From the NCBI GenBank assembly GCA_963739005.1, contig CAVTYQ010000003.1, forward strand, positions 1-64,000: DNA of 64,000 nt, given 5' to 3'. The translations under genes were made by a program, and so were the position numbers. The notes below the pieces were generated by a model, which searched no databases, was not told where the DNA came from, and saw only the letters and a program-made list of their open reading frames with translations. Source of the stretch: DASWJZ01 sp963739005. Lineage in GTDB: Bacteria; Pseudomonadota; Alphaproteobacteria; Rhizobiales; Afifellaceae. The stretch's first letter is position 1; every line of letters begins with the position of its first letter. This document shows, piece after piece, positions 8,754 to 17,531 of this stretch.

Positions 8754-8833
8754 GGGTCGGCAGAAATTGATGTCCGCCTTCCTGTCGAACAGCGACATCA
8801 CAATCCGATTTCCTGACAGCACAAAAGGCGCCA
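8754..8833. repeat. Dispersed repeat, copy C, right part
   Basis: It resumes with GGGTCGGCAGAAATTGATGT and runs to AAAAGGCGCCA, nearly identical to copy A. From here to the recD2 start at 9099 no other feature is recognised. Confidence 0.85.
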
Positions 8834-9098
8834 GATACAGAAGTAGCGGCCTGCCCCTCTCGCGCCGGGTTCGTCCCGATGAGCGGCATCTGCGAGCTCA
8901 GTCGGCTGCTCGGTTCGGCGCCAGGCCGAATTAGGCAAATTGGCGATGATCCGAATGATAGAGTTGGCCCTGCACAAGCAGGCCATGCCGCCGGTCCCAT
9001 GCCTGAGCGGAGTACCGCACGCCGCACATTTGGTTGCGACGTTTCGATGTGCCATGGGATCGACGCGCGGCAGCGAGACAAATGATCTGACGATCCGC

Positions 9099-11315
9099 AT
9101 GAAACCAGAGCCAGAATCATCAACCCAGGAAGTGCTCGCCGGACTCGTCGAGCGAGTCACCTTCCACAACGCCGAGAACGGCTTCTGCGTCCTGCGGGCG
9201 AAGGCGCGCGGACACCGGGATCTTGTGACGGTTGTCGGTCATGCGGCGACGATCTCCGCCGGCGAGTGGATCACCGCATCCGGTGAATGGATCAACGACC
9301 GAACCCATGGCCAGCAGTTCAAAGCGCGATTTCTGAGGACCTCAGCGCCGACCTCGATCGATGGTATCGAGAAGTATCTCGGTTCCGGCATGATCCGCGG
9401 TATCGGCCCAGTCTACGCCAAGAAGCTGGTCCGAGCCTTCGGGGAAAGGGTCTTCGATACAATTGAAGCGGAGCCCGAGCGCCTGCGCGAGGTGACGGGC
9501 ATCGGCCCGGTGCGTGCCAGGCGCATCACGGACGCCTGGGCCGAACAGAAGGTCGTGCGCGAGATCATGGTGTTCCTGCATGAGTATGGCGTCGGCACGG
9601 CGCGGGCGGTGCGCATCTACAAGACCTATGGCGCCAGTGCCGTGCAGGTCATGACGGAAAACCCATACCGGCTGGCGCGCGATATTCGCGGCATCGGCTT
9701 CAAGACTGCCGACGCGATTGCCATGAAACTCGGCATCGAGAAGACCGCCATGATCCGGGTGCGTGCTGGTGTCTCCTTTGCCCTGACAGAGGCTATGGAC
9801 GAGGGGCATTGCGGCTTACCGAACGAAGAGCTGATTCCGCTCGCGAAGGAATTGCTCGCGGTGCCACAGGAACTGATCCGCACTGCTCTCGATCTGGAAC
9901 TGACCGAGGGCACCGTCATAGCCGATATTGTTGGCGAAACCCCGTGCGTGTTTCTAGCGGGTCTCTACCAGGCCGAACGAGGTGTCGCCGAGCGGCTGTT
10001 GCGGCTCGCCGACGGCAGGCTCCCCTGGCCCTGGATCGACCCGGACAAGGCCCTGCCATGGGTCGAGAAGCGCAGCGGCCTGCAGCTTGCCGACAGCCAA
10101 AAGACGGCTATCCGCCTCGCGCTGATCTCCAAGGTGCTCGTCATCACTGGCGGCCCCGGGGTCGGCAAGACCACGATCGTCAGGTCGATCCTGCAGGTGC
10201 TCTCGGCCAAAGGTGAGAAGCTGCTTCTCTGTGCCCCTACCGGCCGCGCCGCCAAACGCATGAGCGAGGCGACAGGGTTCGAGGCCAAGACAATCCACCG
10301 GCTGCTTGAGGTCGACCCGAAGGGTGGCGGTTTCAAACGCGATAGCGATAACCCGCTCGACTGCGACCTGCTCGTCGTCGACGAGGCCTCCATGGTCGAT
10401 GTCATGCTGATGCAGGCGCTGATGAAGGCGGTGCCGGACGATGCAGCGCTCCTGATCGTTGGGGATATCGACCAGCTGCCATCGGTCGGACCGGGCCAGG
10501 TGTTGGCGGACGTCATCGCCTCCGGCGCAGTGCCCGTCGTGCGCCTCACCGAGGTCTTCCGTCAGGCAGCCGCGAGTCGCATCATCGTCAGCGCGCATCG
10601 CATCAACCAAGGGTCAATGCCGGATCTCAGTCCGCCCGGCGTCGACAGCGACTTCTACTTCGTGCAGGCCGACGATCCCGAAACCGCCGTGCCGCGCATC
10701 ATCGAGCTGGTGACCAGTCGCATACCCAAGCGCTTCGGCCTCGATCCCATCCGTGACATCCAGGTGCTCTGCCCGATGAACCGCGGCGGTGTCGGCGCCC
10801 GCTCGCTCAACATCGAGCTGCAGGCAGCGTTGAACCCCGCCGGCGAGCGCAAGGTGGAGCGGTTCGGCTGGACCTTCGCACCGGGCGACAAGGTCATGCA
10901 GATCGAGAACGACTATGACAAGGAGGTCTACAACGGCGACATCGGCTATATCGACGACGTCGACCCGGACGCAGGCGAACTCAACGCCAGCTTCGACGGG
11001 CATTCGGTCACCTACGGCTTCGGCGAACTCGACACACTGGTTCCGGCCTATGCCGCGACTATCCACAAGAGCCAAGGCTCGGAATACCCTGCCGTGGTTA
11101 TCCCGATCATGACCCAGCACTACGCCATGCTGCAGCGGAACCTTCTTTACACCGGGATTACCCGCGGCAAGCGCCTCGTCGTTGTGGTTGGCCAGAAGAA
11201 GGCGATTGCTATCGCGGTTCGCAACGTCTCTGGCCGGCGGCGCTGGTCGAAGCTGGACGAGTGGCTCCGGCCGGCAATACGCAGCGCATCATCAGGCACG
11301 GCAAGGGCCGGCTGA
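9099..11315 (+). CDS. recD2: RecD2-type ATP-dependent DNA helicase
   Basis: A 738-residue SF1B helicase of the stand-alone RecD2 class, a 5'-3' DNA unwinding enzyme used in repair and found outside RecBCD. Visible in order: an N-terminal OB-like region (LVERVTFHNAENGFCVLRAK), helix-hairpin-helix repeats (GMIRGIGPVYAKKLVRAFG, VTGIGPVRARRITDAW), Walker A GGPGVGKTT at 351-359, Walker B LLVVDEASMVD, motif GDIDQLPSVGPGQ, and the UvrD_C_2-like end YAATIHKSQGSEYPAVVIP with YTGITRGKRLVVVV. The ATG at 9099 is chosen because the family homology begins soon after; no clear ribosome site is seen and the frame is open to 8940. Three bases separate it from the next gene. Confidence 0.92.
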   Translation: MKPEPESSTQEVLAGLVERVTFHNAENGFCVLRAKARGHRDLVTVVGHAATISAGEWITASGEWINDRTHGQQFKARFLRTSAPTSIDGIEKYLGSGMIRGIGPVYAKKLVRAFGERVFDTIEAEPERLREVTGIGPVRARRITDAWAEQKVVREIMVFLHEYGVGTARAVRIYKTYGASAVQVMTENPYRLARDIRGIGFKTADAIAMKLGIEKTAMIRVRAGVSFALTEAMDEGHCGLPNEELIPLAKELLAVPQELIRTALDLELTEGTVIADIVGETPCVFLAGLYQAERGVAERLLRLADGRLPWPWIDPDKALPWVEKRSGLQLADSQKTAIRLALISKVLVITGGPGVGKTTIVRSILQVLSAKGEKLLLCAPTGRAAKRMSEATGFEAKTIHRLLEVDPKGGGFKRDSDNPLDCDLLVVDEASMVDVMLMQALMKAVPDDAALLIVGDIDQLPSVGPGQVLADVIASGAVPVVRLTEVFRQAAASRIIVSAHRINQGSMPDLSPPGVDSDFYFVQADDPETAVPRIIELVTSRIPKRFGLDPIRDIQVLCPMNRGGVGARSLNIELQAALNPAGERKVERFGWTFAPGDKVMQIENDYDKEVYNGDIGYIDDVDPDAGELNASFDGHSVTYGFGELDTLVPAYAATIHKSQGSEYPAVVIPIMTQHYAMLQRNLLYTGITRGKRLVVVVGQKKAIAIAVRNVSGRRRWSKLDEWLRPAIRSASSGTARAG

Positions 11316-11318
11316 ACC

Positions 11319-12191
11319 ATGGTGGCACCGAATTTCCTTCACGACCCCGAAGTGCGTCGTTGGCTTGGAGGCGTCGAACCGGCTTGGACGTTGCTCAAAA
11401 TGGAGAGCCTGAATGCACTCCGGCGAGAGCCGTCGAAGGATAACCGTGCGCTTCGCCTTGCAAACGACCTCACGGGCGTCGAAATCGTTGGATCGGCCGT
11501 CGCTCGCAACACCCTGATCCTGCTCAGCCGCGCAGCCGATAGCGATGGTCTGAAGTTGACCGCGACGGGCAATTTGTCCCGCACCGTCGTCGCCGAAATG
11601 GTCGATCTCTTTGAATGGCCGGGCTTCGACCGCGCCGAGGCTTTCCGGCTGCACAAGGTCGTCAATGAGCCTGACTTCCTGCCGTTATTCTTTGTCCGCC
11701 ACGTGGCGCAATTCGCCAAGCTCGTTCGACCCTACCGCAGCAGTCTCCGGGCGACGCGCCTGGGAAAGGAAATGCTGACCGAAGATCGGCAGCGCGCGCT
11801 CCAGGCGATCCTCTTCCACGTCACGTTCTGGCGTGCCGATCTCAACTATCTCGGGCGGGGGATGCACGGTTCGTGGCCGCAGCGCGATGTCGGAGTCCTG
11901 CTCTGGTCGCTCTCCGTTGCCGCGATGGACTGGCAGACGCCGGAGAAACTGACCCGGCTCTGCACGATCCCTGTGAACGAAGTCCTCCAAGCAAACTGGG
12001 ACACCGGATCGCTCACGGTGGAAGCACGCATCCTGCGGCCGCTGTTTTGGTTTGGCCTCCTCGAACACCGGGCAGATAAGGCGCCTGGCGCGCGCTTCGC
12101 CGAGCGGCATTTCTATCGCAAGGCGCCCCTGTTCGATCGCTTCCTCACCTTCGATGTCCAGGCTGAACAACCAGAGACAGCACGTCACTGA
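11319..12191 (+). CDS. Hypothetical protein coupled to recD2
   Basis: A 290-residue protein whose ATG lies three bases after the recD2 stop, so the two are surely cotranscribed and probably translationally coupled. No family is recognised. It is rich in Arg/Leu and appears all-helical. The middle carries LFFVRHVAQFAKLVRPYR and a Trp-rich stretch (TFWRADLNYLGRGMHGSWPQ); the end has RPLFWFGLLEHR and HFYRKAPLFDRFLTF. No catalytic motif or membrane segment is seen. Context suggests a DNA-repair or helicase accessory role, which is inference only. Confidence 0.7.
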   Translation: MVAPNFLHDPEVRRWLGGVEPAWTLLKMESLNALRREPSKDNRALRLANDLTGVEIVGSAVARNTLILLSRAADSDGLKLTATGNLSRTVVAEMVDLFEWPGFDRAEAFRLHKVVNEPDFLPLFFVRHVAQFAKLVRPYRSSLRATRLGKEMLTEDRQRALQAILFHVTFWRADLNYLGRGMHGSWPQRDVGVLLWSLSVAAMDWQTPEKLTRLCTIPVNEVLQANWDTGSLTVEARILRPLFWFGLLEHRADKAPGARFAERHFYRKAPLFDRFLTFDVQAEQPETARH

Positions 12192-12398
12192 CTATTTGCC
12201 GTCCGCCTTGGTGCAAAGTCAGAAGTCGCGGCGGCCCGAGGCCCTGTCCGGTGAGGGTCCAATTGGCGACCTTCGCCCCTCTCAGGCCGACTGAGGGCAT
12301 TGGGGCTGATTGACCCCACTTACCGCACGGAATGACAGTCGACACTAACACCGCTCGGGATTTTCGACGCCCGGCGCCTACCTCGAACCCCCGGCCGC

Positions 12399-12817
12399 TC
12401 AGTGTGCGCGAGCAGGCCCTCGCATCAGCTGACAAAGTCGCCGAAATTCTGGCGGGAACGCAGTCGCCACTTCGATCTGCTCCTCCGGAAAGACATCGGC
12501 AAAAACCATCCGACCGCTCTTAAGAAGGTCCTGGGCCAAGGGCGGACTGTCCTCCAAGGCTACCACGCTCTGGTTGATGAAATTCTCCGGCTGCAGAACG
12601 ATGTCGTAGAGAGGGTTGCCGCGTCCAACCGAATTCGAATCGGCTTGAAGTCGGCAAAGCCCCAGTCAATCTCCTGCCCATCAAGCTCTCCTGGCTTGAG
12701 CGCCAGGATGTGAAGTTGGACGGCGTTCGGATCGCAGCTCAGTCGAAGCTGATGGACGCCATCGACGACAGTTACCGCCTCGACCGCTTCCGCGTCTGCG
12801 ATTTTGTCAATTCTCAT
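12399..12817 (-). pseudogene. Unknown gene with one frameshift
   Basis: From ATG 12817 (GGGAG six bases upstream) the frame reads MRIDKIADAEAVEAVTVVDG, then RLSCDPNAVQLHILALKPGE and IDWGFADFKPIRIR. Near 12630 it must shift by one base to continue as GRGNPLYDIVLQPENFINQS and end FGEEQ-like acidic text and RRLCQLMRGPARAH at 12399. The joined product of about 139 residues is soluble and acidic with no family recognised. Coding is judged from composition and continuity across the shift. Confidence 0.5.
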
Positions 12818-13059
12818 CGCCAGCTCCCACGCGCCGGCTTGCAAGGGCAGTTGCTCCACAAGACATCGTTTTTCCCCAGGTCCATTACAGCATCGAGATT
12901 GCGCCCGAGGCTACAATATCCCGATTAAGTTGCTCGAGATTTGCCTCCGCCGTATTGAGTGGAACTCTCTCTCTAAGGAGGCCTTCTGGCGTGCAATTGC
13001 GGCGGCGGCTGGCAGCGCTTGTGCTCCGCGCGGCTGACGTAGCGGCGAACGACGCGGGT

Positions 13060-13875
13060 CTAGGCTTGCGCCAGCAGACGAACGCCGACAGCGAGCATCA
13101 GAGCGCCGCTGACGCGCGCGATCCACTGGCCGCCGGGGAAGAGTTTTTCGATGAAGACAAAGACGGCGATTGCGGCCGCCCAGAGGAGATTCATCGCGCC
13201 TCCGGCAAACAGCAGCAACATGACGAGCCAGCAGCAGCCGAGACAGTAGAGGCCATGCCGCAGCCCCATCAGGAAGGCCCCCGCACCCCCGTCGCGCCAA
13301 TGGTTCAGAACGAAGTCGACGGGTGAACGGCATTTCTCAAGGCAGGCATATTTAGCCGGCGTGAGCTGATAGACCCCAGCCGCCAGAAAGAGGATCCCTC
13401 CGAGAACAGCGCTCGACGCCATCATCGGGGACATCAGGGCCGCCCGCTCCAAACCCCATTGAGCGGCGGTAGCGGCGAGGCTGAACGCGCCCCAGGCCGT
13501 CAGATAACCGGCGGTGAAAACCGCCGTTGGAACAAAGGCCCCGCCGCGCGCCCGCTTGCGTCGATTGACCGTGGCAAAGGTCAGGATCATCGGGGTGGCG
13601 CTTGGGAGCATCATTCCCAGCATCATCACCCACCACATGATGAACATCAGCGTGAAATAGGCCGCGCTCCACGGCCTCCACTCGGCGGACATCACCATTC
13701 CCGCCATGTCGCCCATCCCGGGATCGGCTATCCCGCCCGCCATTTGCCGAGCCTGCAGCCAAAAGGAGAGCCACGAGAGAGCCGTCACGCCGGCCAGCGC
13801 CGCGATGATCGCGACCCGCTCGCCCAGGAGCAATCGCAAAGACGACGGAACGCGATCAGTCGAAGCGTCGCTCAT
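13060..13875 (-). CDS. DUF2182 predicted metal-binding membrane protein
   Basis: A 271-residue polytopic membrane protein, about six helices. The conserved features are MWWVMMLGMMLPSATPMILT near residue 80, a YACLEKCRSPVDF segment, and GLRHGLYCLGCCWLVMLLLF near 210; the Met, Cys and His residues are thought to bind metal, but the function is unknown. It is the last gene of an operon behind DUF1326 (63 bases away), sorB and sorA. The same DUF1326-DUF2182 pair exists as decayed copies at 1-1106. The start ATG 13875 lies next to GGGATTGATG. Confidence 0.88.
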   Translation of the reverse strand: MSDASTDRVPSSLRLLLGERVAIIAALAGVTALSWLSFWLQARQMAGGIADPGMGDMAGMVMSAEWRPWSAAYFTLMFIMWWVMMLGMMLPSATPMILTFATVNRRKRARGGAFVPTAVFTAGYLTAWGAFSLAATAAQWGLERAALMSPMMASSAVLGGILFLAAGVYQLTPAKYACLEKCRSPVDFVLNHWRDGGAGAFLMGLRHGLYCLGCCWLVMLLLFAGGAMNLLWAAAIAVFVFIEKLFPGGQWIARVSGALMLAVGVRLLAQA

Positions 13876-13938
13876 CCATCAATCCCGAGAGGAAACTGGA
13901 CCGAGATCCTTCTGGCCCGTCTACCTTGTTCGGAAGGC

Positions 13939-14562
13939 TTAAGCCGCCCAGCTGAAGGGCGCAAAATGGCCGTTGTTGCCCTTGCCGACCATGTCGACGT
14001 CGAGGCCGAAGCCGTGAACGTGGAGCTCTCTCGACTGCGCCAACGCCACCCTCGGATTCGCCGGGTGCTCCGTGTTGTCGACATAGAGAGGACTGCCGGG
14101 CTCGCTCTTCGAGGCGACACCTTCGATCGCGAAAGACAGGGTGTCGGGGATCGCGGTCGAGCGACTGAGGCCAGCCATGTTGAATTCGATCTGCCTGAAC
14201 TCGACGCCGCGGAAATCGCTGACGAGGGTCTCCCGAATCATCGCGGGCGGCCCGCCCGCCTCTCCGGCGACGATTGCGGCAAGCGCCTTCCGCTGAGCTT
14301 CGTTCGCCTTTGCATCCACCACGCCGGCGAAGATCCAGTTGCCGTCCGCCATGACCTTCCCCGAGCGGATGAACAGCGCGAACTTCAGCCCATTCAGCCT
14401 TGTGTCGCCATAGTGCCCGTCATCGATCCGGTACACCTGGATGGAAGTGCAATGGTCGTGGGTCACGCTCCCTTTCGAGTTGGTATAGATGCAGGGGCAG
14501 AGGTAGTCGCAGTTGCAGCTTTCCATGAACTCGCCGCTGAGCTGCCACGTCTTTTCCGGCAT
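13939..14562 (-). CDS. DUF1326 protein
   Basis: A 207-residue protein from ATG 14562 with AGGAAAGGA upstream. The N-terminus WQLSGEFMESCNCDYLCPCI has the Cys-rich CNCDYLCPC motif typical of DUF1326; later parts are IFAGVVDAKANEAQRKALAA and the EFRQIEFNMAGLSRS region that corresponds to the remnant at 1-289. The cysteines suggest metal binding. It lies between sorB and DUF2182 in one operon. In this organism the pair is tied to a periplasmic sulfite dehydrogenase, which might hint at a role in metal or redox handling; that link is inference. Confidence 0.88.
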   Translation of the reverse strand: MPEKTWQLSGEFMESCNCDYLCPCIYTNSKGSVTHDHCTSIQVYRIDDGHYGDTRLNGLKFALFIRSGKVMADGNWIFAGVVDAKANEAQRKALAAIVAGEAGGPPAMIRETLVSDFRGVEFRQIEFNMAGLSRSTAIPDTLSFAIEGVASKSEPGSPLYVDNTEHPANPRVALAQSRELHVHGFGLDVDMVGKGNNGHFAPFSWAA

Positions 14563-14666
14563 AGTTTCGTCCTTTCCTGCCGACGACCTCCGGGGCAAAT
14601 CGGAGCTAGGCGCGCGACGCGCCGCCGCTTTTTCCAGCTGAAGACTAGCCGAAGAAGCCGCCGCGA

Positions 14667-14963
14667 TCACTGCTTCGCGTAGTTGGCCGAAAGATAGTCG
14701 ATGATCTTCTTCTGGTCGGCCTCGGCGATCGGCGCCTTGAGTGCCTTCACCATCTTCGTGACCTCGGCGGTCCAGCCCTTCTGGTCCAGGAATGGCGAGT
14801 TCATCTGGATGTAATCCAGGCTGTGGCAAGCCGCGCAATTCTGCTCCACAACGTCAAGTCCGTCGCCGGGCTTGAGGCTGATTGCATCTTCTCCGGCCGT
14901 TGCCGCCGAAGCGAACGCAAGCGTGGCGAAAGCGAGCAAGAGACCTTTCAGATATGTTCTCAT
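14667..14963 (-). CDS. sorB: Monohaem c-type cytochrome subunit of sulfite dehydrogenase
   Basis: A 98-residue protein with a signal peptide (YLKGLLLAFATLAFASAATA) and one haem-binding motif CAACH at about residues 43-47; Met54 (YIQMNSPF) or a later Met would be the distal ligand. Its size and position ten bases after sorA match SorB, which takes electrons from the molybdenum subunit in the periplasm and passes them to cytochrome c. The start ATG 14963 follows AGGAAG. Confidence 0.85.
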   Translation of the reverse strand: MRTYLKGLLLAFATLAFASAATAGEDAISLKPGDGLDVVEQNCAACHSLDYIQMNSPFLDQKGWTAEVTKMVKALKAPIAEADQKKIIDYLSANYAKQ

Positions 14964-14973
14964 CGGTTGCTTC

Positions 14974-16212
14974 CTAGACCACCTTCAGACCCAGCGCCTG
15001 CACCAGATTGTTGTGGTAGCCGGCGCCATTGAACAGCAGCTTTTCGACTTGAGTCTGACCCGCCGCGTTGCGCGCCCGCGCCATCACCGTGACGGCACCG
15101 GCCTGCGCCGGGGTGAAGGAGTAGCTCCATTGCCGCCAAGCAAAGCGACCGAGATCCGCGCCCAGCTCCGCCGATATCCACTCCTTGCCTGCGTTTACCG
15201 AAACGGCGACCTCGACAATGCCATAGCCGCCGTCCCACGCTATTCCCTGCAGCTTGACCGGCTGCCCGGCTTTCACCTCAGCCCCGTCCTCGAAGTTGGT
15301 GATGAGCGAGTTCACGACGATTTCGGTGATCGGCGTATTCGGCGAATTGGGCGCTTCCTGGGAGGTGAAGCGCTGGACGACCGGGAACAGGGAACTTGGG
15401 ATCCGGTAGGCCGGGTTCATCCAGAAAGTCGTTAGTGGCTCTTTCAGCGCCTGGATCTCGATGAGATGCTTCACCCAGTATGTCCCGGTCCACCCCGGCA
15501 CCACGATACGCGCAGGAAAGCCGTTCCAATGCGGCAGCGCCTCGCCGTTCATCTCATAAGCGATGATGGTATTCTCGTCGGACGCCTTCCAGGTCGGCAG
15601 GCTCTTCTGGAAGTCGGGCGTCTGGTCATAGGCCGGTCCATCGGCGCCGTTCAGCCCGATCTCGATCGTCCCTTCCGCGAGGCCGACCCTGTCGAGCAGG
15701 TCCTTCAGGCGAGCGCCCGCCCATTTGGCGTTGCCCATGGCGCCCGGGCCCCACTCCACCCCCGGCACATGCGGGTCGGAAAAGCCCCGGCGGTTCCCCG
15801 AACATTGGTTCACCGCCGCGATCTCGACCTTCTCGAATTGTGTCTTCAGTTGGTCGAGCGTGAAAGTGGCCGGATTCTTTGCGCCCGGTCCGCCGATTGA
15901 AAGCTTCCACGTGGACGCGCTTATCTCCGGCGCCTCCGCCTCCGGAATGTCCGACAGATGATAGCGGACGAAGAAGGCGTTGTTCGGCGTGAACTCCTCG
16001 TTGAAATAGCTGATCGGCGTCTCGTAGTTCGGAGGCCGGTAGGTCTTCTTGATGAGAGGAACCTTGCCGGGAAGCGCCTCCAGCATCTGCTCTGTCGCCG
16101 TGCCCTCCGGCAGCGAAAGCGCGGCGCCACGCGCGAGTCGTGGCAGCAAAGCAGGCCCGGCGGCAAGGGCTAGCGCACCGGCGCTCCCTTTCAGAATCTG
16201 GCGTCTGTCCAT
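14974..16212 (-). CDS. sorA: Periplasmic sulfite dehydrogenase, molybdopterin subunit
   Basis: A 412-residue sulfite-oxidase-family enzyme oxidising sulfite to sulfate. A Tat signal starts MDRRQILKGSAGALALAAGP. The molybdopterin domain holds FFVRYHLSDIP, the active-site cysteine in VNQCSGNRRGFSDPH, GVEWGPGAMGNAKWAGARLK and the HWNGFPARIVVPGWTGTYWVK segment; the dimerisation domain follows (VEVAVSVNAGKEW). The start ATG 16212 is preceded by GGAGGGAGGG, while the longer frame from 16236 would displace the Tat motif from the N-terminus. It leads the operon sorA-sorB-DUF1326-DUF2182. Confidence 0.9.
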   Translation of the reverse strand: MDRRQILKGSAGALALAAGPALLPRLARGAALSLPEGTATEQMLEALPGKVPLIKKTYRPPNYETPISYFNEEFTPNNAFFVRYHLSDIPEAEAPEISASTWKLSIGGPGAKNPATFTLDQLKTQFEKVEIAAVNQCSGNRRGFSDPHVPGVEWGPGAMGNAKWAGARLKDLLDRVGLAEGTIEIGLNGADGPAYDQTPDFQKSLPTWKASDENTIIAYEMNGEALPHWNGFPARIVVPGWTGTYWVKHLIEIQALKEPLTTFWMNPAYRIPSSLFPVVQRFTSQEAPNSPNTPITEIVVNSLITNFEDGAEVKAGQPVKLQGIAWDGGYGIVEVAVSVNAGKEWISAELGADLGRFAWRQWSYSFTPAQAGAVTVMARARNAAGQTQVEKLLFNGAGYHNNLVQALGLKVV

Positions 16213-16403
16213 TTGGAGCCCTCCCTCCGCTATCAAAATTCTTCAAATCATATTCCAAATCCCGAATAAGAAAAGCGCGGAATGATGGACGGGAAAACGA
16301 CACCCACTCGCTGTCGCTCAAAAGCGAGGCCCTCGCGGTCGTCGACAGTCGTGACAGCTGCGAACGCTCCGGTTGCCGCCACGTCGATCGTGTAATTGCC
16401 TTC

Positions 16404-16565
16404 TCAGAGTGCCTGCGACACGAGCACCGCCCCGATCGATGCGGTGACGACGGGCGCTAAAGTTGCCGCGGTATAGCTGCCGATGATGAGTTCAAAGGCG
16501 AAGAACGCACCGGTCAGAGGCGCGTTGAGGCCGCGCCGATAGCGGCCGCCGCACCGATGCAGCGA
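16404..16565 (-). pseudogene. ClC-type chloride channel, C-terminal fragment
   Basis: On the minus strand, NAPLTGAFFAFELIIGSYTA followed by ATLAPVVTASIGAVLV is the signature around the ClC selectivity region. It stops at TGA 16404. Just upstream the Ala/Gly-rich lead-in (GAAAAIGAA) is in another frame and then ends, so only about 50 residues remain. It is a gene scrap left by rearrangement. Confidence 0.6.
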
Positions 16566-16756
16566 GGTGCTTGGGGAAACTGCTTTCCGACCCGGCAGTC
16601 AAAAAAGACCCGCTTCGGGCGAGCAGGTGGAGATCGCCGTGTCGCATCTCTAATCAAACAGATTCACACGACTGTCTCTGCTCTCGATATTTACTTTTCT
16701 AGATTGTTGTATGAGCCGCGCTTGCTTATCGTATAAAGCGATTAATTACTACACGC

Positions 16757-16785
16757 TTGACATTGTTTCGAAAAAATTGTATGGT
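16757..16785 (+). promoter_or_regulatory. Sigma-70-like promoter for the 16891-19561 operon
   Basis: TTGACA (16757-16762) and TATGGT (16780-16785) are separated by exactly 17 bases, within a markedly AT-rich stretch (about 16650-16790) in otherwise GC-rich DNA. It points at the four-gene unit starting at 16891 and leaves a leader of about 100 bases. Confidence 0.65.
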
Positions 16786-16794
16786 TACTGTTGA

Positions 16795-16849
16795 TTTCGG
16801 TCGCAACAATTGCGTCGACCGAAACGCCAAGGGCGCCATTCCGGCGCCC
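16795..16849 (+). promoter_or_regulatory. Two leader hairpins, the second terminator-like
   Basis: Stem 1 pairs TTTCGGTCG (16795-16803) with CGACCGAAA (16816-16824). Stem 2 pairs GGGCGCC (16831-16837) with GGCGCCC (16843-16849) around a 5-base loop and is followed by TCTTC. Lying between the promoter and the first gene, the second stem could act as an attenuator; it lacks a long U tract, so it may instead be an mRNA-stabilising element. Confidence 0.45.
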
Positions 16850-16890
16850 TCTTCATGAGCGGGCCTGACTTTCGCCCGCGGGAGGTGAGG

Positions 16891-17442
16891 ATGAAGAACG
16901 GAAAGGATTCAATGGTGGTGGTCCTCGGCGCCGGTGCCGAGACGGGTCAATACTCTGGTGCACGCTTCGCCGGGGGAGAGGCGGCGGCAATCGCTCGGGC
17001 GGCCAAGGACAAAGGCCTGAGGGCCTACCGGTTGACCGACGCGGCCCTGAAGAAGCTGGCGATCAAGCTTCCGGAGGGCAATCCCGCCGGGGCGGCTGAT
17101 CCCCTGGCGCATCCGATCCCGCAGGATCTCTACGAGGACCTTTCGCGACGGCTGGCCAAATGGCCGGAGTTGGCGATCGAAGTCCCTGGTGAGGCAGCGG
17201 CAGCTGACCAGGCTCCGAAGGGGCCAATCAAGGTAGCCCTCCCAGAAGACCTCTGGTCGGCGATTGCGGTCGGGAGCCTCGTCCTTGCGCCCGAGCCCCA
17301 CTACGGCTGGTGGGAGGCAATCGTGATGGCCGTCGAGGATGACGGCGAGACGATGACGGTCCGCTGGCGCGACTACCCGCGCGAGCCGCAATTCAAAGTC
17401 CGCCGCCGCATCCTCGGCCTGCTGGGTCCGGCTGCTGCCTAG
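16891..17442 (+). CDS. Hypothetical protein with C-terminal Tudor/SH3-like domain
   Basis: A 183-residue protein from ATG 16891 with GGGAGGTGAGG upstream. The N-terminal half (RFAGGEAAAIARAAKDKGLR) is helical and unassigned. The C-terminal part, about residues 130-178, reads IAVGSLVLAPEPHYGWWEAI, a hydrophobic strand with WRDYP, and ends KVRRRILGLL; this spacing of small beta strands with aromatic residues resembles Tudor/Agenet/SH3-type barrels. It opens an apparent operon with the recombinase, DUF3768 and HhH genes. No function is claimed. Confidence 0.65.
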   Translation: MKNGKDSMVVVLGAGAETGQYSGARFAGGEAAAIARAAKDKGLRAYRLTDAALKKLAIKLPEGNPAGAADPLAHPIPQDLYEDLSRRLAKWPELAIEVPGEAAAADQAPKGPIKVALPEDLWSAIAVGSLVLAPEPHYGWWEAIVMAVEDDGETMTVRWRDYPREPQFKVRRRILGLLGPAAA

Positions 17443-17531
17443 GGGGCGGCGATGTCCTTGCGCCATCGACCGGCTGGCCATCGGGGTGCAGCTGGGAGTG
17501 CGAGGGCGGCGGCCAGTCCGGAGGACTAGGA

